Of a stretch of 64,000 nucleotides of DNA, positions 1 through 11,945 are shown one piece after another. This DNA comes from Strongylocentrotus droebachiensis (Eukaryota; Echinodermata; Echinoidea; Camarodonta; Strongylocentrotidae), in NCBI GenBank assembly GCA_035222895.1, contig JAVYIG010000864.1, positions 115,001-179,000 of the forward strand, given 5' to 3'. Below the pieces are notes generated by a model that had not been told where the DNA came from, ran no database searches, and saw only the letters and a list, made by a program, of their open reading frames with translations. Every line of letters begins with the position of its first letter. Within the stretch, counting starts at the first letter, position 1. Position numbers and translations under genes: made by a program.

Positions 1-228
1 TTTCCTTTCGTTTGCTTTCTTCTGTCTCTAGTATATTATCAGATCAATAGTTTTACCTGTGTCTTAATATCTCTGTCATTTACAGAATATTGAAACATTT
101 AAAAAAATAAAAATGTACATATTATTTTAACCATGATTAAAAATAAATCGCCTTGTACAGATGTACCTTAATTAGTTGTTTCCATAAACAGTCATTACCA
201 CTTAGCTCAATATTCTAAAAAAAGAATT

Positions 229-320
229 CCGGGCCATATTCATAAAACCTTCCTAAATATAAGCCTCTACGTAATTAGTTGACAAGTACATTAGTAAGGT
301 TTTAAGAATATGAGCCCCGG
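229..320. mobile_element. 92-bp fold-back MITE-like element
   Basis: The two ends are inverted repeats: the left arm starts CCGGGCCATATTCATAAAAC and the reverse complement of the right arm starts CCGGGGCTCATATTCTTAAA, with about 30 pairing positions before a short central loop. No coding capacity. The size and hairpin shape suit a short non-autonomous DNA element. The superfamily cannot be named from one copy. Confidence 0.6.
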
Positions 321-329
321 TAACTAAGG

Positions 330-475
330 GGGATGGGGGGGGGGGGAATCTTGTATTTTACTTTTAATTATTGTAGCTTACATTGCTTCCATTACGCTTT
401 ATATCAGTGGAATCCATAAATATTATTGTTAAACGGTGGGGAGGGGTGAGGGGGGCGGGGGGGGGGGGGGGGCGG
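330..475. repeat. Poly-G tracts
   Basis: Two G-rich blocks (about 335-346 and 436-474) with G homopolymers up to about 16 bases. Potential G-quadruplex DNA on the + strand. Low-complexity sequence, not a gene. Confidence 0.8.
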
Positions 476-2770
476 TGGTCTTCCCCAGACGAGGGGTGGA
501 ATATAAAATCAGTTCATGCCGTTCAATATAATTAGGGGAGCGGGCGAACCCCGACTTTACCCTTTGTTACAGAGTAATTAAGTAATCACACAAAATAACA
601 TCATTTAATACACAAATTTATTTGACGAATACCTTTTATTCAGACACCTAAAAGTTTGTGTGTTGTGGTTCAAAGTTGATGAAAAGTGTGCTGATGATAT
701 GTTTCTTTGAGCTATATTTTCGATCAGAGTTATTACAACTTTCAGGATTTTCACGACCAATTCTTTACATGTTCTAATCACAAACACAATACAACGCAAT
801 CAAACCCTATACAAAATTCACACTTTCTTCTCCAAATTAATATGCATAAATCAAAATAATTGTTCTTGAGGTCAATATAGTTGGTTAAATAAAATGATTT
901 GCTCATGAAAAGATACGATAATGCTTGTCTATTCTGTTCACGAACTACACAGCAATAACATACTACGAACTAAAATCAAACAAAGAAATCGTAAACATGC
1001 ACAATGATTATTATATCGGAGCTCCAAAAATGAATAAGGACGGCTAAAAATAAAATATGTACAAAAATAATGATTTATGCTCTTCCAAGTGAAGTCTTTC
1101 AGTATACTTTTGCAGCTATAAAGGCTCTATACAATAAGGTTCTTACTCTACTATATATTCTATAATATGATTTGAACTTTACTCTAAATGCTGTCAGCAT
1201 TGTACTGGCATTATATTGAATATGCTCACGCAACAAAGCCTTACTTTCTGTCCAACTGGTACAATTGGATATAATATGCGTGTGATTACTACATTCCCCC
1301 CTACATTAGCCTACAACATACTAATTTCCCAATCATTGATGTAATATATAACACACTCCATACAATAACATAAATACGAACAAAGCCTTTCAAACACAAA
1401 CTCGCACGGACATTTTATCCCATTAATTGCACAAGCTGTTAAACAAAATGTCAAACTAGACATATTACATGCTACGTCCTTTTAACAAAAGGCTAATGCC
1501 TTTTCCTCTTCAAACCAAATTACCCTTTTCTGCTTTTTTTTAGGTTAAATATGTTTCTTTTTGCAATTTTTTTGTTAATTTTATTTTTGAAACATGCGTA
1601 GAGTAAAGTTTGAAAATCGAAGTGGAATAGCTCATGTAAATTGGTAAAACCGATCTGTTACATAAGAACGAAATGGCGTTGATATGACTGCTAAACAAGC
1701 GACAAAAAGAATCATGCAAAATTTACAGGAATTGTAAATGGTAAAAGTCGATGGAATAATTTAATACGAATAATTTATTGTAGGAGAACGTTCTAGATCC
1801 AAGACAACACATAACGATAAGTGCACAATTATTATACCTAGATGATTAAGATTATCCTAAAGAGGAGGTGTATCATAAATAATTTATTTTAATGAATCTT
1901 TAGTATTAAATGACCTACAATTAAACAAAATATGTCGTGCTAGTAGAGACGATATTTATGACCAACGCGCTAAAAAAAAATTAATTTCTTGTTCAAGTGC
2001 GACAAAAGTATGTACACAGACTATAATAGTTTTATATGAAATTTAAAAGGCAGCGCGTTTTAGAGAAATAAATATTTCAGGATCATAGAAGTTTTGTTGT
2101 TGTTGATCCCAAGTATGAGATAAAGAGGTTACAATCCACTTTTGGTCAGCATATTAAAAACAAAAATCGTAGAACAGATAATTGAGAGTTTTTGCAAGTA
2201 TTTGCAATCTTTTAAAGAACTACATTAAACAACGACTGACAATATTCAAAACCTTTCCACCTTCAGTAAAGCCTCCTTTCCTTTGAAAAGTTGTAAAGCC
2301 TCTTATTTATTCTTTCTAAACACAAAGCTGCTAGTATGCATATTTAGACGCACAATTTGAATTAATTAGTGAATGAATCTTGGCGGTTCGTTGATCACAG
2401 CCGAGTTTTACTACGAAGGTTCCAAATGTTTAGTTCATAAATTATGTACGATTGACCGGGTTAGAATCCGCGTAGCTCTCCCTTTCAGATTGGTACCTAT
2501 TCTGGTTGAGTTTGTTGTGGTTGTTTTAGTTGGTTTGTTATTGATAGTTTTGACGAGTCTGTAACCCCTGGATGAAGGTTTGTACCTGTAAATAATAACA
2601 TGGATTCGAGATTAGAAAATACACAGTTGCCAATAAAGTAGGATTATATTTTCTTTAAACCTTTTTATGAATTGATTGTGACAATATGATTTATACTTAG
2701 TCGATGAAGTGTTTATCGAATGGAACTTTACTGATCAATATTTACGACTCTGCATGTCGATCAATAAGGA
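476..2770. other. AT-rich intergenic DNA, nothing recognised
   Basis: Unique-looking AT-rich sequence. The only ORFs are about 60 codons long with no family resemblance, no signal peptide and no plausible splice sites. I see no RNA gene or repeat here. Confidence 0.5.
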
Positions 2771-2774
2771 ACGT

Positions 2775-2806
<32 letters not shown>

Positions 2807-2882
2807 GAGAGAAAGAGAAAGAGAAAAGTGAGAGAGAGAGAGAGAGAGAGAAAGAAAAAGAGAAAGAGAGAGATTGAGAGAA
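2771..2882. repeat. (GA)n microsatellite
   Basis: Interrupted GA/GAAA tract of about 110 bp. Leu/Ser/Phe-rich ORFs on the minus strand here are translations of the repeat. Confidence 0.9.
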
Positions 2883-3019
2883 ACGGATATAAATTGTAAG
2901 AGGGTATCCAAAAAGGAAAAATGCAATTCTTCTCAAGCTTTCTTTTGAAATAATCTCATTTTGCCAGTACACCTGGCCCTCGTGATGAAATTTATCACCA
3001 TATCAATTTGTTATTATTT

Positions 3020-3030
3020 TTTATTTTATT
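3020..3030 (-). promoter_or_regulatory. Polyadenylation signals of the secreted-peptide gene
   Basis: Overlapping AATAAA hexamers on the minus strand (3030-3025 and 3025-3020), about 90-100 bp downstream of the stop codon of the three-exon gene at 7405-3122. Position and strand fit its 3' end. Since the DNA is AT-rich, a chance match is possible. Confidence 0.5.
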
Positions 3031-3121
3031 TTTTTAGGTAAAAAAACGAACATGCCAAGAATGCATTTAACTTAACCTCCTCCCATCGTGGCGAAATCTT
3101 TGGTTCCTGTATGCTGCCATC

Positions 3122-3271
3122 TTACGGTTGATAGAAGACATGCCCCACTGCGCTGTATCTGCAACGAGCCTCGTACTTCTTGCCGGGTCCAACACAGTAA
3201 GTATGTTGATTGCACTTGCAGCGGAATGTCTTTTTGAACTTTTGCTTACACATGCCTTCAACTCTACAGGG
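3122..3271 (-). CDS. Exon 3: six-cysteine C-terminal domain
   Basis: 150 nt including the stop TAG/TAA-type terminator at 3122, encoding 49 residues. The acceptor is excellent (pyrimidine tract then TTTTTGCAG at 3280-3272). The domain starts PCRVEGMC, then a basic stretch (KQKFKKTFR), C-x-C, x5, C, x9, C, and ends in a 12-residue tail (about RYSAVGHVFYQP). The basic loop and C-x-C core are what CART and prokineticin/colipase-type domains share. No Gly amidation signal at the C-terminus. Confidence 0.75.
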   Translation of the reverse strand, partial: PCRVEGMCKQKFKKTFRCKCNQHTYCVGPGKKYEARCRYSAVGHVFYQP

Positions 3272-6200
3272 CTGCAAAAAGACGGATAAAAACGATAAGC
3301 TAGTGTTAAAAGCGTAAAACCAGCGAGACACTTAAATAGCTGAGGGAGGGGGGGGGGGGGGGGGGGGGGGTGAGCCGAGAAAGACAAAGGGGAAGGGAGC
3401 GAGCGATGATATAGACAGGCTAAGGAAAGAATAAGAGAGAGAGAGAGAGAGATGGAGAGAAAGTGTGCGCGTGTGTGCGTGTGTGTGTGACGAACGATCT
3501 GTTACTTATTTTGATAAATTATTATACATATTGTTTCGTGAAAGTATCATTTGCATATTGATCATGACGTTGCACTCGTGCCAGTCTCAAAACACGTAAG
3601 CACCCAATTATTAATATTATAGTAACAGTATTTATTGTGTGTTTGTGTGTGTGTGTTTGTGTGTGTGTGTATGTTTGTGGGGGGGGGGGGTGTAAGATGA
3701 GTAGTTGACACAAGGGCAGAAAGTGTGACGAAGAAGAAGAAAAATCGCATTACGAAAATTGAAAACCTGTTAATTTTTCTCGGATGCCGTTGTTTCAACA
3801 TGACATAATAACGATTTGTATAACGATTACTATGCTCGGTTCTGCCCCTGCCCGTCAGTCAACTTCCTAATTACGAAATGATGACGTCAATGTTGTGAAT
3901 TCAATGAGCTGAAAATGATTATCCCCGGCTACTCACTTGGAATCTTATCAGCCATGCATCACCCTTAGTAGTCAACTCCCTAAAAAGATCATCATCGCAG
4001 TAGGATGGCATGCATGACTTGGGCCGAAACTGCCGTGCTACCATAAGGTGCGATGGCACGTTGTGACTCTATTCATAATCACTTATAAATCATCGGTCAA
4101 AGGTCACGATTCATTATCAAAGGCATTCACTAACATCACTTTCATGAATATCATATGTTATATACCTCACTTAAAAAATCTAGCCATCTGATTGGTCGAA
4201 ATTGGAGTCGTGATTTTAGCCATTCCCGTAAAGAAATGAAAAATGCCAATACCGGTTAATAATCCAAAATTGAGATCCCTCAACATTCCGGTTACCATGA
4301 AAATAGTATTTTTTTTGCTGCGATACCCATTGGTTTACGTGTAAGAATGTTCTTTGTGCGAGCGCGGGAACCAACACAGTGCCTTTTGTCTGCGATTCCC
4401 AAACGATTGAAACTTTCAGTCATTTTTCAAGTGTCTCAGATCTTATGTGATGTTTTAACCAATCTTTACTCAATAAAAGGATAAGGTAAGAAGACATATA
4501 AAAGACATATCGACTGCTTTAGTATTAGAGGTCTCGCTGCTTTATATACTCTCGGGAACTAGCACGTCCTGCAATGACCCAGGCGCGCCTCAGGTTCATG
4601 GCAGGAGGTGCGCGCGTTCCCTTTTTTTTTTTTCAGTTTCAAGTTTTTTATTTCTGCATTTTCCATAAACAATAACAAAAATAACAATGAATACATTTTA
4701 GCAATATAATGATAAGTAATACAAGTAGTAATTCATATAAATAAATAAATATAAATAATCAATAGTACAATTAATCGTATTTGAAAAGAAAGAAAAGGGG
4801 GAGAATGCAGAAGACCGATATCGTAAGCGTTCCCTTGAGCATATAAAACAGCTAGGCCTTTCAAAGCAGTTGTATCTCTGTAATTTATTTCTTAATAATA
4901 ATAGTTCGTTCTTTTATAGCGCATTACAGAGCCGCAGGCAGGCTCAAAGCGCTCTACCTAGTCCTACATATTATTACCCCGATCATCGGATTCAGGCTTA
5001 CCCGCATATGATGAATGCACATTCTCCACTCCCTGGGGAGCATTCTAGCCAGGCGTCCTTTTACAAGCGCACACTCGCTCATCTAAGCACATTAGCTTTC
5101 GCATCCTACTGGGTACCCATTAAACACCTGGGTGAAGAGTGGCACATGTAGATCAATGTCTTGCCAAAGGACATTAGTGCCGCGAAGGGACTTGAACCGC
5201 GGACCTCTACGGTTCTTAACACGTTAAACTATGGTGCACATCGTGAGGCTTTGAATAAATCTAAACCCAAACCACTTTCATCAATATTGTTTTCATTAAA
5301 GATAGAAATTGCAAACCCATTACCTGGTACGGTTTTCAGCTTGTTGAAGCGCGCATATTACTCATCACCACCACTGGTTTTGTTTACTGCAAATATCGCA
5401 AATACAGTTTGTCCAATTTTACAGAAGTTCGATATGTCACCCAATGAGCTCGTTGAATGCGCCGTTAGAAAAGCGTTTCAGGTAGACAATACCCCTTTGA
5501 CTATCATCCCTTCTACAACGTACCCAGACAACTGCTGATAAAACAACAATTACCCCCCCCCCCCGACAAAAGCCCCGCAATAACTTCCAACTCAAAAATC
5601 ACACTTATGACTTTAATGAATAGTAAGTCTTTGAATTAGGCATTGGAGAGCTGTCCCGGGGTATTTGCCAGGGTTAATAAATGTCCCAGGGGTACTTTTC
5701 CTCATGAGTTAGCGTACAGGGCAATTGTCCTAGTGCATCTTTCTCCAAGGGTAAGTTGTCCTAGACAGGAATCATTTGAGCCCCTCTGCACTAGTTTGAC
5801 ATGAAGGGATTAGACCTCCCTGCATGGTCGCTGGCAGGTGGTTACCTCATCAAATCAGCTCTCAATTAACATAAGAACAAGGTCATCATGGGGATCAACG
5901 GGTACTGCTTAGGCATTGTTGGCTGTATAGAGGGCGCAAGTAGCTATACGTAGTGCAGTGGGGCTTTAAGTTCAATGACCCTGTTTTATCTTGAGGCCTA
6001 TTGATAACAACTGAGATATCGTTTGCTGTGAATTGAAGGGGAAACAAAATCTATGCATGACCGAACATGGAAGGAGTTTGTCATCACTAATTGATAAAAA
6101 AATAGCTCCAATTAGGAAGCATAATGACCCTCTAGTACTGGAAAACTATCGCCTCATTATACCTACTAAGAGCAGTTAATGAGCTCATTCATGTTTATGG

Positions 6201-7405
6201 GTACGGATGATTGACCATTTGAAGGTCGATATGCCCAGCTGAGCTCATCGTAGTTGACTGCGTCGACTGTTTTTGAATTCATCGCAATGGCTTCCGCGCC
6301 TTAATTCTCTCACACTTGCTAGCTAATATCCCCAATTCACTAGAAATGCAATCATGTATGGCGACCATGGAGATCTGTGAAATTTCGTAAAGCGTGGCAG
6401 AATCTCCCTATAACCCCATATTTGATTTTACTACAACTTTTGCTGCAATCTACCTGCGATAAAGGTGATGGCGATATAATGCCACATTCCCGCCCCATTT
6501 CGAGACCGATGAGATGCACTCCCTTTGCGATCTAAGTAATAATAATATGAGGCTCACTACAGTGGTACTGCGAGCGGAGCAGCTTTCATTTGGTCATGTA
6601 ATATTTTTTAAGGACAGCGCGCACACACATCACAGCTAAAAAAAGAAGAAGAAAACAAAACAAAAAACAAGCAAAAAAAAAAAAGGTGACATTTTGAAAT
6701 TTGTTTGTTTACGAAGTCATTTTCCGTGCTGGGGCTGCCCCCTTCTTGTTTTACTAGATTAACGATTGAATATTAAAGGTTAATCTATACTTCAAAGGGG
6801 AAGTCCAACCTGATATATATTTGGTTTTAATAGAAACAGAAAATAAGAGAAAAGGTCAGTGAAAGTTTGAAAGAATCCCGATAAAAAAAAAGGAAATTAT
6901 GAATTTTTGTTGGTCAAATTTAAATTGGCAACTGAGTGACTTATCTTGCGAGCTACCGGCCCTCCCACATTTGCCCTGCATTAAAAAAACTTCAAACATG
7001 GATAGTTTCCCTTAAGAAAATTTCCAAATATACATTCACATTACATATAAGTGTTGCAAATATTAAATCAAATCTCACCAGGAATGATGTGTATGCTGTA
7101 ATGGATCGGTCCAGTGAACTTATACCCATAAAATTCTTATTCCATCTTGCTCCCCTCCTGTCTCGTTCGTAAAGTTCAAGAAGGTAGTCCTGCGCAGTCT
7201 GCCCTTCCATTGGCATCATTCTTTTATCTTCTTCTTCCCCGGTCGTTCCAGCTTCCATCATCGGCATCTCATCGATTCCTTCCAGGTCGGCATCGCCGAG
7301 GAGACCGGCGACGTCTCCGGCGTCTTCTAATTCGAAGGCATAGCCTTGGACGAGAGAGATGAGGCCAAGACTCAGGCAGAGGAGTAGAGTAGTGTTTGGT
7401 GCCAT
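3122..7405 (-). CDS. Secreted cysteine-rich peptide precursor, three coding exons
   Basis: Join of 7405-7126, 4037-3937 and 3271-3122 on the minus strand: 531 nt, 176 residues plus stop, in frame across both introns (phase 1, then phase 0). Residues 1-21 form a signal peptide (MAPN, then a Leu-rich core ending SLVQG). Residues 22-84 are acidic with dibasic KR (61-62) and RR (83-84), typical of prohormone-convertase processing. Residues 102-164 carry eight cysteines spaced C-x4-C-x21-C-x5-C-x9-C-x-C-x5-C-x9-C. The last six resemble CART peptides (C-x5-C-x11-C-x-C-x5-C-x6-C) and also the C-terminal half of prokineticin/colipase-fold proteins (C-x-C-x5-C-x8-C). Role by inference: a secreted neuropeptide- or cytokine-like ligand. 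I cannot assign the family, so no symbol is given. The start was chosen at 7405 because it opens the signal peptide; an in-frame ATG at 7456 would precede it with 17 polar residues. There may be an upstream 5' UTR exon. Confidence 0.75.
3341..3690. repeat. Microsatellites in intron 2 of the peptide gene
   Basis: A G homopolymer of over 20 bases (to about 3370), (GA)n with (GT)n near 3433-3488, and (GT)n plus poly-G at about 3637-3690. Pro- and Thr-rich ORFs here are repeat translations. Confidence 0.85.
3937..4037 (-). CDS. Exon 2: first two cysteines of the mature domain
   Basis: 101 nt: two bases completing codon 94 plus 33 codons. It starts after an AG at 4039-4038 (preceding pyrimidine tract is weak) and ends at CCAA|GTGAGT, a strong donor at 3936. 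The peptide contains C-x4-C (PKSCMPSYCDDD) and ends in a Trp/Leu/Ile-Arg-Phe segment. The phases match exon 1 (1/2) and exon 3 (0) exactly, which is the main support for this short exon. An alternative acceptor eight bases later (CAG at 4032-4030) would break the frame from exon 1. Confidence 0.65.
4885..5262 (-). mobile_element. Full-length tRNA-derived SINE, family 1
   Basis: Reading the minus strand: a degenerate tRNA-like head with a B box (GGTTCAAGTCC, about 5190-5200), then the body (GACATTGATCTACATGTGCC, CACTCTTCACCCAGGTGT, AGGGAGTGGAGAATG), and a 3' end GCGCTATAAAAGAAC followed by ATT/TTA repeats (4885-4900). The same body occurs at 13085-13350 and 33461-33750, the head and start of the body at 19700-19845, and the tail at about 18345-18420. 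Pol III-transcribed non-autonomous retroposon by family knowledge. It lies in the intron between the first and second coding exons of the peptide gene. Confidence 0.75.
5786..5968 (+). repeat. Dispersed repeat family 2, copy A
   Basis: Shares long matching blocks with 40154-40336 and 49488-49636: GACCTCCCTGC, AGGTGGTTAYCTCATCAAAT, CAGCTCTCAATTAACAT, GGGGACCAACAGGCAC-like text and TATAGAGGGCGCA. All three copies have the same orientation. No ORF. Probably a SINE or a short retroposon fragment; the class is unknown. Confidence 0.65.
5969..7125. other. Rest of intron 1 of the peptide gene
   Basis: AT-rich sequence with an A-rich tract (about 6637-6685). I see no further exon with matching phase. 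Nothing else recognised. Confidence 0.4.
7126..7405 (-). CDS. Exon 1: signal peptide and acidic propeptide
   Basis: Encodes residues 1-93 plus one base of codon 94. The hydrophobic stretch TLLLCLSLGLISLV follows a short polar start, with cleavage likely after VQG. The following Glu/Asp-rich segment holds KR at 61-62 and a basic RDRR cluster at 81-84. The exon ends at ATGG|GTATAAGT (donor G at 7125). A pyrimidine-rich stretch on the minus strand ending in CAG at 7495 could be the acceptor for this exon if an untranslated exon lies upstream; the tract includes the CT strand of the GA repeat at 7532-7564. Confidence 0.75.
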
Positions 7406-7527
7406 GTTTTGCCACAGGTTTAGGCTGATGTCGCGTGGAGTGGTTCTTTGCTTCAACGGAATGCTGTGGATTGGTTTGATATCCCTGATTTTACCTGTGG
7501 ACAGATATAAAGAGAAGTGATGAAGCG

Positions 7528-7531
<4 letters not shown>

Positions 7532-7570
<39 letters not shown>

Positions 7571-7578
7571 CAGAGAGC
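7532..7578. repeat. (GA)n microsatellite
   Basis: Pure GA run of about 35 bp followed by GAAA variants. Read on the minus strand it forms a CT-rich tract just upstream of the possible 5' acceptor of the peptide gene. Confidence 0.9.
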
Positions 7579-8172
7579 AAAGTCAAATATATATCAAAGT
7601 CATATTGCAATTTATTGACTGAGTGCATTCATTTTGCATTCAGCAACACATGCGAGAAGGGGCATACCCTCAAGGTTGAGAATAATCAGTTCATTATTAA
7701 CAATAGAATATAATGCATAAATAGAACAATTGTTATCATTAGTTGATCAACTGTCTAGCAACCAGTCATCGACCGGTCCTTTCTGAAGCATTTTGCGATG
7801 ACTGATAATAAATTGATTCGGCTCATAACTTTTCCATTGTGCATAAATCGTGGAAATGTGCTCCCGACCAGCATAGCAAAAACCTGATGAGAGATTAGAG
7901 ATACAATGGACATAAACACATAGAAAAAGAGCCTTCTATACCGAATCTATTAGCTACGCATATGTAGATGAGGGGCTTCTAATGTCAATATTACCAATAA
8001 TATTGGAATCTTTCGCTACATTAGCTCCCCAAATTTCGTAAGCTTTCTCCTACAAAAAGAGATACTTAAACAGAATAGTCTACTTCTAATAATGATAAGA
8101 CGTAATGATTTCATGATGATAATGTCTTGTAATTACCCCCCCCCAATGAAATTAGTATCTGCGAATCTAAAG

Positions 8173-8173
<1 letters not shown>

Positions 8174-8225
<52 letters not shown>

Positions 8226-8238
8226 GGGGGGGGGGGGC
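8174..8238. repeat. (GA)n plus poly-G
   Basis: About 50 bp of GA followed by a G homopolymer. The flanking 7.6-9.2 kb is otherwise AT-rich intergenic DNA with no gene recognised. Confidence 0.9.
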
Positions 8239-9285
8239 ACAAGGCCACGGCAGAAAGTCTCAACCCAAATGCAACTAAAACAATTATTATTTTTCTTTTC
8301 TTTGATTTCATTTTTATTTTCCTTTCTCAATTTTTTTTGGAGTAAGTTCGGATTTGATAAAGACAAGAAAAGAAGGAACTTGTGCCACCCCCAACGGAAA
8401 ATTCCAGATCTTCCATTTATAAGAGACCACAGTTGACATAATTTCCATGAATTGTCTCCTAAAGGGACTGAGCACCGCCCCAATCCTTTTAAAGTTGACC
8501 TTGATGTAATAAAAGGAAACACGATTTTCTTCAAGTTTTGACCAACTAGATACACTCCAGCATAAAGCGGTCAAAGACGTTCCCTATATGGAATGAGATT
8601 ATAAAGAAAGTCGCGGTGCAGTAAACATATTCAACGATTATGTATCGTGACATTTTAAAAGGTAGAATTTCAATGCTATGGAAAATGGACGTCTTAAAAG
8701 TAATATTTAGTTTCAATGGATGATGACAGAAAAGCACAGATTTTCGTTTTTCTTTCTGTGGTTTTGAAATAGCCATGCTTTAAAAGGCGATCACTTCGAC
8801 CGAGAAAGTTTCGTACGCACAATTTGACCGAAATCATAAGAGGGCGGTTGAAGGCATTTACACATTACATTCATTCCTGCAAATTTATACTTTTATGGTA
8901 ACCACGTCACAGGCCTCCTGCTTACGAAGGTGATTGACTCCTTAATATTCTATGCATTTTAATACATGTATCGATTTTTATATTTATTAATTTTGAAACC
9001 AGAAGAGCGTTTTTTTTTTATTTGTCCGTTTGTTTTTCAATCAGAACCTTGATAGCAACTACGAAAAATAGGGTTAATGTTTTAATAGAATACGGGTCGT
9101 TTTATTTTAGGTGAAAGTATAAGCGAACTGTTCATGTTCCGATATACATACGATGTGGTACAAACCACATCTACAATGGCGCCATCCATAGAAAAGCATT
9201 CTACTATAAATGTGTGTTTGTATTTGAGCAAATCCTGAAAGTTTCTACATAATCTGGGACAGTCTAGGGGACAACGGCATCGGGT

Positions 9286-9310
9286 CGGGGGGGGGGGGGG
9301 GGGGGGGGGT
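9286..9310. repeat. Poly-G tract
   Basis: Over 20 consecutive G. Flanking text to about 9500 is a GC-rich segment with no recognised gene. Confidence 0.85.
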
Positions 9311-9519
9311 GGGTATTCTGAGGCAGCCGCACATGTGTTAAACGACAGATAACGTGTGATTTAAGAAGGCAACTGGTTGGGTGGGGAGCGTTCCTCTTCT
9401 CCTCTATGTCTTCCATTCTCTTTTTTATCCACCTTTTCGATACTTTTAGATTGGAGAAACGTGCCCCGCGCCCCACCCCGTCCCTACGCCACTGATCTAA
9501 GAAAGTCAAGGACAGGAAT

Positions 9520-11240
9520 GTCACGCTTTCAAAGAAATCTATCGATCTGAAATATTCGTGAGCACGAGGATTTGATTTTTATCACAAAGACCTACACCCT
9601 CGTAGAGCATTATGGGGTCATGCCGTAACCTACATTCCTCATTGACGTCACAATAGTTCTGTACTGTTGTTTGATCCTTAATTGTTTATTCATACTTTAT
9701 TTGTTTATTCAATCAATTTTGTATACTTTTTTCTTTCTTTATTCACTTCGTATTAATATGATTGATTAATTAACTTATTATTAAATACATCCTCATTAAT
9801 ATGATATAAAATAAACAGACGCCCTTTTATTGATTAAAAAGTATGTAGGGTTCCTTGTACTTCCATTCCTTCATTAATGTCGCTTATCAGAATATGACGT
9901 TCCTATCAAAATGTGTTTATATTTCTGCTGGAAATGGCGGATAATTCAATAGGCCTGATGCCAGTGGCATCTTTCAGTCAAGGGGGCGGGGGAAGTCATT
10001 CATTGTCGTCGTCCTCATACTCTACGTCCTCCATTCGTACCGGTAAAGTCAACTGTCTTCTGAAGGACATGGCCAAGGGCTGATTATACTTGCATGTGTT
10101 AATGTATTATGTGAATGTGATAAAATTCATAAAAGCGGACCGCCAAGTTGAAAGAGAGACAGGGCTGTGAATAATTAATTAAACTGTTATATTTCATTCA
10201 ATTGATATAATCTTACAGAAAAACATTTCGGAGTAAAATACAAAATAAAACCATTTTGACAGAAGAAATGTATTCGTCATTTGATTGCGACACGTCAAAA
10301 GTTACATTTTCAAGTAAATTGTCTATTTTTTCTTTCCATGTTCCAAAATGTTTCAAAATTTCTTTATTTTTTCCCAATCATTTCACGGGAGATGTTGTAC
10401 ATTGAGAAATCCATCAAGGTTGTTAATATCACTGAGGTCTTTACTCTTTACTGTTGGTTCTCTTTAAATCAATGGCAGATCTATCATTACACAAAATATC
10501 TTGAGTCCTTAAGGTAATACGCCACGTGGGTCATTCTTCAAGGGGTGGGAGGGGCCTACTGTTAAAGATGCCTTCCACGCGTCAGTGTACTTACTAGACA
10601 AAGGCATCAAATCCTTGGTATTAAGAACTAAGAAATACCACATGATGAAGTGAAAAACTAATTGGGACACAAAGGGGCATTCCGGATGTAGAACGGCGAT
10701 GGGTTGCACCCTACATTTGCAGACGCATGAGGAAAATCAATGACACTTATTCGTTTTTACAATAGCATTTGGGTCTTCAGTGAGCCTCATACATGTATAT
10801 CCGATAATGGGTTAGAGGTATTGTCTACAGATTATCTGGTATACGGCAGTCAAGGACCCCCCCCCCCCATCTTTGGATACGCTAATCATGTATCTTCCAA
10901 TGTGAGTATGTTGATTTCCATTTATAGTTAGAAGGTAACAAAATGGAACCTTGCCCCGGAACTATTTCTGAACATTGATGCGAGGAGTGAATCTAAAAGT
11001 GGACTGGGTCTACTGTCAGAAGGGCTCATCATTTGGTATTAAAGTAGCTCCAGGGAGGGGGTGATATGACATTACACCTCATTGAGTCATCAGGGAACCT
11101 GTTAATTGGAGCGTATAAAACGAATCTGATCGCACCTCTTTTATTAAGCCGCATGCGGGCGGGGGTGAATGTCTCTTGACCACGACGTTCAATCAGCATT
11201 TCAATCAAGTGAAAATGCTTCCAATGGAGAAAGTATAATA
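9520..11240. other. Intergenic, nothing recognised
   Basis: AT-rich, mostly unique-looking DNA. Short ORFs only. No splice-flanked coding segment, RNA gene or clear repeat found. Confidence 0.4.
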
Positions 11241-11247
11241 GACAGGT

Positions 11248-11425
11248 GGCGTATCCAGAAATTAATACGGGAGGGGGGGGGGGGCACTTGGGTGTCGAGG
11301 AGAAGCCAGCGCTAGGGAATCTAGAAGATTTCCCCAGAACAGGGCGGGGGCGTATCCAGAAATTGATAGTAGGTGGAACTGCGCTGCCAAAGGAAAACTA
11401 GCGCTAGAGGATCTAGATGAGTGTC
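11248..11425. repeat. Local tandem duplication of about 100 bp
   Basis: GCGTATCCAGAAATT occurs at about 11249 and about 11350, followed in each copy by CAGCGCTAGGGAATCTAGA / TAGCGCTAGAGGATCTAGA. Two diverged copies of one unit. Confidence 0.6.
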
Positions 11426-11777
11426 CTCATCATTGAATAAAGTGTTTATGTCTGACACATACTGGGCAAGTATACTCTTCCTAAAGTTTCCCTTTAATTA
11501 TTTACGAGAAAACAGACAAGTACAACAAAGGGTTTTGAATTATCTTTCTTTTTGTTGTCTCTTTCGTCTGTTTCCTTGAAATCGAGATAATAATCTGATG
11601 ATCAACATATCAATAGAATAATTCCATGGTATATAATCTTGGGCGGAACCAGGAAGTTCAGGTAAAGAAAGAGAGGGTGATGATTTTTTTCACTGGAACA
11701 CAGACTCGGGAATCCCATTGGCCCTCACAAACTCACTCAATTGGGAGTTGGGAGATGCAATAATAATACAATTATTA

Positions 11778-11780
11778 TTT

Positions 11781-11815
<35 letters not shown>

Positions 11816-11945
11816 GTCATCATCATAAGTATTGTTATCAGTGGTAGTAGTAGTAGTAGTAGTAGAAGAAGTAGCAGTAGCAGCAGTAGTAGTAGTATTA
11901 TTATTATTAGTAGGCCTAGTAGTAGTAGTAGAAGTAGTAAGTATA
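11778..11945. repeat. Trinucleotide repeat block (ATT)n/(AGT)n
   Basis: ATT runs, then AGT/AGC runs, then ATT again. Low-complexity Ile-, Ser- or Leu-rich ORFs on both strands are artefacts of it. Confidence 0.9.

Noticed and set aside
5161..5538. 125-codon plus-strand ORF.
   Set aside because: It begins in the antisense strand of a SINE and has no family resemblance.
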